Shown here: positions 59,179 through 64,000 of the stretch, in pieces | How the letters are laid out: every line of letters starts with the position of its first letter | Numbering within the stretch: position 1 is the stretch's first letter | Assembly: GCA_002243285.1 (NCBI GenBank) | Contig: CP022585.1 | Coordinates: 3,274,641 to 3,338,640, forward strand | Origin: Candidatus Fluviicola riflensis | GTDB lineage: Bacteria; Bacteroidota; Bacteroidia; Flavobacteriales_D; Crocinitomicaceae | Direction: 5' to 3' | DNA: 64,000 nucleotides | The notes under the pieces: generated by a model | Seen by the model: the letters and a program-made list of their open reading frames with translations, nothing else | Databases searched by the model: none | Told to the model about the DNA's origin: nothing | Program-made: the position numbers and the translations under genes

Positions 59179-59206
59179 GAGGGAAGCATACACTACTGCT
59201 TCCCTC
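59179..59206 (+). terminator. Hairpin after etfA
   Basis: GAGGGAAGCA and TGCTTCCCTC form a perfect 10-bp stem with an 8-nt loop. The T-run after it is weak (ATTGTTT), so it may be a partial terminator that lets some transcripts read into the next gene. Confidence 0.65.
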
Positions 59207-59240
59207 ATTGTTTAAACCCTTCGCAATAGTAAGCGACCGA

Positions 59241-59813
59241 ATGGATAAAATAAAATTGGAAATTGTTGGACTGTCCTACAGTCAAACTCAGTCAGGAGCC
59301 TACGCGTTAGTGCTTTCAGAGGCTGGCGGGAAACGCCGTTTACCAATCATCATCGGAGGGTTCGAAGCACAGGCAATTGCCATTGAGCTCGAAAAAATGG
59401 TTCCAACCCGGCCACTCACACACGATTTATTCAAAACATTTGCCACTTCGTTCGCCATCAAGGTAAAAGAAGTGATCATTTATAACCTGCAGGAAGGAAT
59501 TTTCTTTTCCAAACTGGTATGTGAACGCGACGGAGAATTATCGGATATCGATGCCCGAACATCAGACGCCATCGCGTTGGCAGTGCGGTTTGAATGCCCC
59601 ATTTACACCTTTGAAACGATCTTATCTTCAGCCGGTATTTTGTCGGATGAGTTTATGGACGAGGACGATGAAACGGAAGACGATATTTCCGAAGAAAACG
59701 AGTTTCAGCGCATGTCGAAAGACGAGCTGGAGCAAGCCATCACCGACGCAATTGAAAACGAAGATTATGAGCGGGCGTCCCTGCTAAGAGACGAGATCAA
59801 CAAACGATCGTAA
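59241..59813 (+). CDS. Bifunctional nuclease family protein (DUF151) with UVR motif
   Basis: The 190-residue protein (start at ATG 59241, MDKIKLEIVGLSYSQTQSGA; an upstream TTG start at 59208 overlaps the hairpin) has the BFN/DUF151 domain: LPIIIGGFEAQAIAIELEKM, PTRPLTHDLF, SDIDARTSDAIALAVRF. Members have been reported as nucleases. A UVR motif follows at the C-terminus (KDELEQAITDAIENEDYERA). In Bacteroidota it commonly lies between etfA and a nucleoside permease, as here. Its biochemical role is not settled. Confidence 0.9.
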   Translation: MDKIKLEIVGLSYSQTQSGAYALVLSEAGGKRRLPIIIGGFEAQAIAIELEKMVPTRPLTHDLFKTFATSFAIKVKEVIIYNLQEGIFFSKLVCERDGELSDIDARTSDAIALAVRFECPIYTFETILSSAGILSDEFMDEDDETEDDISEENEFQRMSKDELEQAITDAIENEDYERASLLRDEINKRS

Positions 59814-59831
59814 CTACTAAAACCCTACTAC

Positions 59832-61205
59832 ATGCAACTTTCCATCAAGAATCGCTTAATCTTCATGAGTTTTATGCAATTCTTTGTATGGGGCGCATGG
59901 CTGATTACGATTGCCAATTATTGGTTCGATACAAAAAAATGGGGTGGCGCCGAATTCGGTGCTGCTTTCTCAACCCTTGGGTTTGCTTCCATCTTTATGC
60001 CCACTATTACCGGAATCATAGCCGACCGCTGGATCAATGCCGAGCGCTTATACGGAATTCTTCATTTACTGGGCGCAGGTGCCTTGCTTTGCATTCCGAT
60101 GGTGGATGATCCCGGCACTTTTTTCTGGGTCATGTTCCTTACCATGATCTGTTATATGCCAACTATTTCGTTGTCGAACTCGGTAGCTTATAATATTTTG
60201 AAATCCAACAACTACGATGTCATCAAGACGTTTCCGCCTATCCGGGTTTGGGGAACGATCGGTTTCATTGCAGCGATGTGGGTCACCAATCTTACGGGAA
60301 GTAAAGCCGGTGTGGGACAGTTTTACATTGCTGCGGGTGCTGCTATTGTACTGGCGATTTATTCCTTCACACTACCTGCCTGTCCGCCACACAAAGATCC
60401 TGAGAAAAAATCGTTCTCGGCAATGTTCGGACTGGATGCCTTCCGCCTGTTTACCAACTACAAAATGCTCCTGTTCTTCTTTTTCTCGATGTTCTTGGGA
60501 GCAGCATTGCAGTTGACCAACATGTATGGAGATACTTTTCTTTCCGATTTTCAGAAGGTTCCGCAATACTTCAACTCATTTGTAACGGAATATTCGACCA
60601 TCATCATGTCGATTTCGCAGGTTTCGGAAACGCTGTTCATTTTGGCGATCCCATTCTTTTTAAAACGCTTCGGAATTAAACGGGTGATGCTCATCAGTTT
60701 GTTTGCATGGGTGTTGCGATTTGCGTTGTTTGCTTATGGAAATCCGCACGATGGTTTGTGGATGATCATTCTTTCCTGCATTGTTTATGGAATGGCATTT
60801 GACTTCTTCAATGTTTCGGGATCACTGTTCATTGAAACCAATACCGACAGTAAGATCCGTTCGAGCGCACAGGGATTGTTTATGATGATGACCAATGGTT
60901 TTGGAGCGGTTTTAGGAAGTACGATCAGCGGTTACCTGATCGACAAATTTTTCACGTTCCGGTTTTCGACTCCGACACATTTGTTATCGTTTCTGAAAAC
61001 AACTCCCGATAATCCGGCATATAGGGAACTGATCAAATTCAACGAAGTACTTCCAAACAACACATATAAATCGGTTGTGGAGATCAAAGACTGGCAACCG
61101 ATCTGGATTTCCTTTGCGGCTTACGCTTTGGTAATCGCAGTTTTGTTTGCGGTGCTGTTCCGGCACAAGCATACTCCGGGTGAACTGGAGAACGTGCAGC
61201 ATTAA
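59832..61205 (+). CDS. Nucleoside:H+ symporter (NupG-like MFS permease)
   Basis: The 457-residue integral membrane protein has about 12 hydrophobic helices and the Nuc_H_symport pattern: MQFFVWGAWLITIANYWF, IMPTITGIIADRW-like FMPTITGIIADRWINAE, ISLSNSVAYNIL and FPPIRVWGTIGFI. It should import nucleosides with protons. The preceding DUF151 gene is 18 bp away, and the salvage function fits the nearby thyA and folA. Confidence 0.9.
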   Translation: MQLSIKNRLIFMSFMQFFVWGAWLITIANYWFDTKKWGGAEFGAAFSTLGFASIFMPTITGIIADRWINAERLYGILHLLGAGALLCIPMVDDPGTFFWVMFLTMICYMPTISLSNSVAYNILKSNNYDVIKTFPPIRVWGTIGFIAAMWVTNLTGSKAGVGQFYIAAGAAIVLAIYSFTLPACPPHKDPEKKSFSAMFGLDAFRLFTNYKMLLFFFFSMFLGAALQLTNMYGDTFLSDFQKVPQYFNSFVTEYSTIIMSISQVSETLFILAIPFFLKRFGIKRVMLISLFAWVLRFALFAYGNPHDGLWMIILSCIVYGMAFDFFNVSGSLFIETNTDSKIRSSAQGLFMMMTNGFGAVLGSTISGYLIDKFFTFRFSTPTHLLSFLKTTPDNPAYRELIKFNEVLPNNTYKSVVEIKDWQPIWISFAAYALVIAVLFAVLFRHKHTPGELENVQH

Positions 61206-61231
61206 ACCACATCTTGTAACCACACTTTTTC

Positions 61232-61369
61232 TTAACCACATAGGTTACATAGGAAACATAGGCTTGACGTGACTTTTGTAATCACCTTTCTGTCAAATCA
61301 ACATTGAGCGCTTTGCATCTTCGCGTCGAACCTTTGCATATAATCTTCTATGTGCCCTATGTGGTTAGA
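61232..61369. repeat. Imperfect palindromic element, copy 2
   Basis: The left arm has TTAACCACATAGGTTACATA followed by further ACATAGG words (61232-61262). It is complementary to CTATGTG..CTATGTGGTTA in the right arm (61344-61369). The centre is about 80 bp. The ACCACATAG opening is shared with copy 3. Confidence 0.65.
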
Positions 61370-61439
61370 TTTGAGTTTACTTTAAATTTCTACTAATCCC
61401 TTCGTTTTTAGCACCGTAATTAGTTGATCTTTACGCAAA

Positions 61440-61471
61440 TTTGATTTTTCAGAATAATATTAGTAGCTTTC
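61440..61471 (+). promoter_or_regulatory. Candidate promoter of the lipoprotein gene
   Basis: TTTG (61440-61443) and TAGCTTTC (61464-61471, one mismatch to TAnnTTTG) are 20 nt apart, correct for a Bacteroidota promoter. Confidence 0.4.
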
Positions 61472-61501
61472 GGCTTCAAAAATGAATCTTAGATTACAGC
61501 A

Positions 61502-61972
61502 ATGAAAAAAACAACCTGTTTACAGCTACTGCGTTTGAACGCCCCGCTGTTTATTTTTGCCATCCTTTTTGTAGGTTTATCTGCTTGCCACCGCGACATT
61601 AAAAAAGACAAAGGAATCATTGAGAGCGAATTAGGCGACGCCTGTCCGTCATTGAGTTCGACTGAAGGTGACGAATACGTAGTGACTTCTTCAGCACAAT
61701 TGAGTGCTATTTTAGGAGGTTCGGGATGTACAACATCTACGTTCGGCGTTGACTTTTCGAAAAATACATTGTTGGGGAAATACGTGAAAGGGAAATGTAA
61801 GATGAAAATCTACAACCAGGTAAAACGCGAAGACGGCTCCAAACGCATTTTATTTAAGATTCTTGCCAACAGCAAAGGGTTCTGCGATACGGATTATTAC
61901 GAATGGACATGGGTAGTTGTTCCAAATTTCCCCAGTGACTACACTGTACATTTCATTGTAGAAAAACGATAA
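61502..61972 (+). CDS. Predicted lipoprotein, function unknown
   Basis: The 156-residue protein has a long N-terminal hydrophobic signal (LNAPLFIFAILFVGLSAC) with a lipobox-like LSAC at Cys29. The mature part is small and has paired cysteines (DACPSLSS, GGSGCTTST, GKCKMKI, GFCDTDYYEW). No known family was recognised. It probably has its own promoter and terminator. Confidence 0.75.
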   Translation: MKKTTCLQLLRLNAPLFIFAILFVGLSACHRDIKKDKGIIESELGDACPSLSSTEGDEYVVTSSAQLSAILGGSGCTTSTFGVDFSKNTLLGKYVKGKCKMKIYNQVKREDGSKRILFKILANSKGFCDTDYYEWTWVVVPNFPSDYTVHFIVEKR

Positions 61973-61993
61973 TAAACTTATTTTTTAAGCTTG

Positions 61994-62034
61994 AAGCAAT
62001 GATCAAACGGGAGTTTCCGGATTGGTCATTGCTT
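61994..62034 (+). terminator. Terminator after the lipoprotein gene
   Basis: AAGCAATGATCAA pairs with TTGGTCATTGCTT (13 bp, one G-U pair) and is followed by TTTT. It lies 22 bp after the stop codon at 61972. Confidence 0.8.
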
Positions 62035-62045
62035 TTTTGTTATAG

Positions 62046-62097
62046 ACAACCATTGATCCTACTTTTTTCTTGATAAAAAAGTAGGATCAATGGTTGT
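62046..62097. repeat. Perfect 23-bp inverted repeat
   Basis: Two 23-nt arms, without a mismatch, are separated by a 6-nt loop (CTTGAT). The inner part has TTTTTT/AAAAAA and the outer part is ACAACCATTGATCC. It lies 12 bp beyond the terminator. Confidence 0.9.
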
Positions 62098-62306
62098 AAG
62101 TCCCAATCTTGAGAACTAAGGCTTGTAAAGCTATCTCAACCCAACTCGCAAAACGTCATTAGCGATTATCCTCTTCGCGGATAACTGATGACTGTGCTCA
62201 AACAGGGCCTCGATCACGCTTAACTTCACCGTGTTCTCTACGATTGTTACTTAATGCCGTTGGAGTTTCAGTTCTTCAAAAAGTTTACTTTGGTTTTGAT
62301 CATGAA

Positions 62307-62354
62307 AATGTTGAATGTTTGATGACTCTAATTCAACATCAAACATTCAACATT
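62307..62354. repeat. Perfect 18-bp inverted repeat
   Basis: AATGTTGAATGTTTGATG and its exact reverse complement are 12 nt apart. It begins 12 bp beyond the stop of the minus-strand gene at 62367 and may help to terminate it. Confidence 0.8.
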
Positions 62355-62366
62355 AAAAATTATGTA

Positions 62367-62744
62367 CTAATCCTCTTTCACCAACCCCGTATCCGGCTGT
62401 GGAAATAACCCCTGACGGGTCATTTTTTTTGTCTTTTTATCCAGAACGATCTGTTCTTCGGTGAGCTGGCCTTGCAGGCGAAGTGATAATACGAAGTAGG
62501 CTTTTTCGGTAGTGACGATCTTCCAGGTTCCGGTTTTAGTGTGGTTGCCCAGCTGTTGCACCACGCCTTCGGGAGAAAGTACAATGGTGATACTGGCCGC
62601 AGCTACATCAATGACATCGGAGCCGATATCCATTTTGTAAGCGGGAATCACACCTTTATAGGTGCCGTAGAACTTTTTCTTGAGATGCTGACCGAAACCG
62701 GTACTCGCCACAAGCAGGAAGCAGATTATAAGCCAATTTTTCAT
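62367..62744 (-). CDS. Small exported protein, function unknown
   Basis: From ATG 62744 the protein is 125 residues with a signal peptide (MKNWLIICFLLVASTGFGQ). A longer in-frame start at 62798 would put 18 residues ahead of it and is unlikely. The mature part, FYGTYKGVIPAYKMDIGSDV, and the later TGTWKIVTTEKAYFVLSLRL suggest a beta-rich fold similar to small lipocalin-like exported proteins. No family was identified. Confidence 0.7.
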   Translation of the reverse strand: MKNWLIICFLLVASTGFGQHLKKKFYGTYKGVIPAYKMDIGSDVIDVAAASITIVLSPEGVVQQLGNHTKTGTWKIVTTEKAYFVLSLRLQGQLTEEQIVLDKKTKKMTRQGLFPQPDTGLVKED

Positions 62745-62806
62745 CAATACGGTTCTTCTGACCACGGCAAATGTAACGAAACGGGAACTAAGAGCCAAAA
62801 TTCATA

Positions 62807-62890
62807 TTGAACCACATAGAACACATCTGTAAACATAAGTTTTTTAAGTTGATGAGTTTGTCTATGTCTTCTATGTGCACTATGTGGTTA
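62807..62890. repeat. Imperfect palindromic element, copy 3
   Basis: The left arm begins TGAACCACATAGAACACATC (about 62808-62836). The right arm ends CTATGTGCACTATGTGGTTA (about 62860-62890). Words ACATAG and CTATGT recur inside. It is shorter than copies 1 and 2 but has the same architecture. Confidence 0.6.
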
Positions 62891-62982
62891 TATTTTATTG
62901 TTTCAACAATCAGCCCGACTTATGAACTGCGCTTGTTACACGCTTCGGAAAATCGTAATTTCACGCTTGAATTTTCAGCACC

Positions 62983-63777
62983 ATGAAGCAATATCACGAT
63001 TTATTACAGCATATCCTTGATAACGGTACCGCGAAAGGCGACCGCACAGGAACAGGAACTTTGTCTACTTTCGGTTACCAGATGCGGTTTAACCTGGCCG
63101 ACGGTTTCCCGGTCCTGACGACTAAAAAGCTGCATTTGCGATCGATCATTCATGAGTTGTTGTGGTTCCTGAAAGGCGATACCAACATTCAGTACCTGAA
63201 AGATAATAACGTGAGTATCTGGGACGAATGGGCGGATGAAAACGGAAATCTTGGCCCGGTTTACGGTTACCAGTGGCGTTCGTGGCCTACGCCTGATGGC
63301 CGGCACATTGATCAGATCACGAATGTGGTGGACCAGATCAAACACAACCCTGATTCGCGCCGTATGATCGTGAGCGCCTGGAATGTAGCTTACGTGGATG
63401 AAATGGCATTACCGCCGTGTCACACGATGTTCCAATTTTATGTTGCGGAAGGGAAACTAAGCTGTCAGCTTTACCAACGTTCGGCGGATACGTTTTTAGG
63501 TGTTCCGTTCAACATTGCTTCCTATGCTCTTTTGACAATGATGATGGCGCAGGTGTGTGGTTTGCAACCCGGAGAGTTTATTCACACGCTGGGTGATGCG
63601 CATTTGTACAACAATCACCTCGAGCAGGCGCAATTGCAACTCACGCGTGATTTCAGGGCGTTACCGCAAATGAAGATCAATCCTGAGGTGACTGATTTAT
63701 TTGCCTTTACAATCGATGATTTTGAGTTGGTGAATTATGATCCGCATCCGCATATTAAAGCAGCGGTCGCCGTTTAA
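62983..63777 (+). CDS. thyA: Thymidylate synthase
   Basis: ThyA methylates dUMP with methylene-tetrahydrofolate to give dTMP. The 264-residue protein has [18 protein letters not shown], the catalytic Cys146 in [14 protein letters not shown], the preceding arginines in [13 protein letters not shown], and the C-terminal [10 protein letters not shown]. Length and Cys146 numbering equal those of E. coli ThyA. Its by-product dihydrofolate is recycled by FolA, encoded at 49443. Confidence 0.98.
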   Translation: MKQYHDLLQHILDNGTAKGDRTGTGTLSTFGYQMRFNLADGFPVLTTKKLHLRSIIHELLWFLKGDTNIQYLKDNNVSIWDEWADENGNLGPVYGYQWRSWPTPDGRHIDQITNVVDQIKHNPDSRRMIVSAWNVAYVDEMALPPCHTMFQFYVAEGKLSCQLYQRSADTFLGVPFNIASYALLTMMMAQVCGLQPGEFIHTLGDAHLYNNHLEQAQLQLTRDFRALPQMKINPEVTDLFAFTIDDFELVNYDPHPHIKAAVAV

Positions 63778-63925
63778 TGCTGGATGCTTAATTTTTGATC
63801 ACGCCAGAGGCGGACACGGTGTTGGATTAAGCTCCTCCAAAAAAGCAAAATACAATTCCTGCTTAAATTTCAGTAAAGAAGGAAGGACTGATATTCAGTG
63901 GAAAGCCCTAATTAAACATCAAATA

Positions 63926-64000
63926 TCAGAGATAAAAAGCGGCAATCTCTTCCAGCGTTTTACGATGAATATCCGGCACATAGGATGGTTCTGCGGCATA
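63926..64000 (-). CDS. C-terminus of an unidentified gene (cut by window edge)
   Basis: Reading in from the right edge gives 24 open codons, YAAEPSYVPDIHRKTLEEIA to AAFYL, ending at a TGA (63926-63928). The composition is protein-like but too short to assign. It is convergent with thyA, 148 bp away. Confidence 0.5.
   Translation of the reverse strand, partial: YAAEPSYVPDIHRKTLEEIAAFYL

Larger units (their letters stand above)
61206..61501. other. Intergenic region with palindromic element
   Basis: This 296-bp gap holds the second copy of the long palindromic element and, near its right end, a promoter-like pair. No gene was seen. Confidence 0.6.
61973..62366. other. Intergenic region with three inverted repeats
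   Basis: 394 bp with no convincing gene. It has a terminator (61994-62034), a perfect 23-bp inverted repeat (62046-62097) and a perfect 18-bp inverted repeat (62307-62354). The middle (about 62100-62300) shows no gene; CTCAAACAG..CCTCGATC-like words could belong to an interspersed element. Confidence 0.6.

Overview
The window is a chromosomal segment of a Bacteroidota bacterium, most likely from the Flavobacteriales. The evidence is TAnnTTTG-type -7 promoter elements, type IX secretion (T9SS) C-terminal domains, PorP/SprF and GLPGLI proteins, TonB-receptor-like beta-barrels, and the order rplQ-carA-eno downstream of the ribosomal operon. A Crocinitomicaceae-like member is a guess from overall flavour only. 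No tRNA, rRNA, CRISPR array, phage module or transposase gene was seen.

Positions 1-19970 (minus strand) hold the translation block: rpsL-rpsG-fusA-rpsJ, then the S10, spc and alpha operons fused into one run without tuf, down to rplQ, followed by carA and a truncated eno. The two small genes rpmD and rpmJ are included. A strong promoter with a 5'-terminal hairpin precedes rpsL, a terminator follows rplQ, and several gaps inside the alpha operon carry hairpins that may be autoregulatory sites.

Positions 20000-31100 hold a KAS III-like synthase, a UvrD/PcrA helicase, two unidentified lipoproteins, a GLPGLI protein overlapping an outer-membrane beta-barrel gene, three tandem divergent SSB genes, and a TIP30-like SDR.

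Positions 31200-47031 form a surface module. A 2788-residue T9SS-exported adhesin, a PorP/SprF protein and an OmpA/PD40 protein lie in one minus-strand operon. A hybrid-type sensor (beta-propeller, Y_Y_Y, LytS-like kinase) and a LytTR response regulator are transcribed divergently. The adhesin gene carries five exact 300-bp tandem units and about thirteen Asp-rich calcium-binding repeats.

Positions 47055-64000 hold topB, folA, a CapA-like phosphoesterase, a T9SS-sorted protein, fabD, pdhB, a second T9SS-sorted protein, etfB-etfA, a bifunctional-nuclease-like gene, a nucleoside permease, two small exported proteins, thyA and the tail of an unidentified gene. The most notable structure is a decayed copy of the etfB promoter and 5' coding region. 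It lies on the far side of the second T9SS gene, so that gene sits between direct repeats. A family of long imperfect palindromes occurs three times, and other strong inverted repeats cluster in the gene-free stretches.
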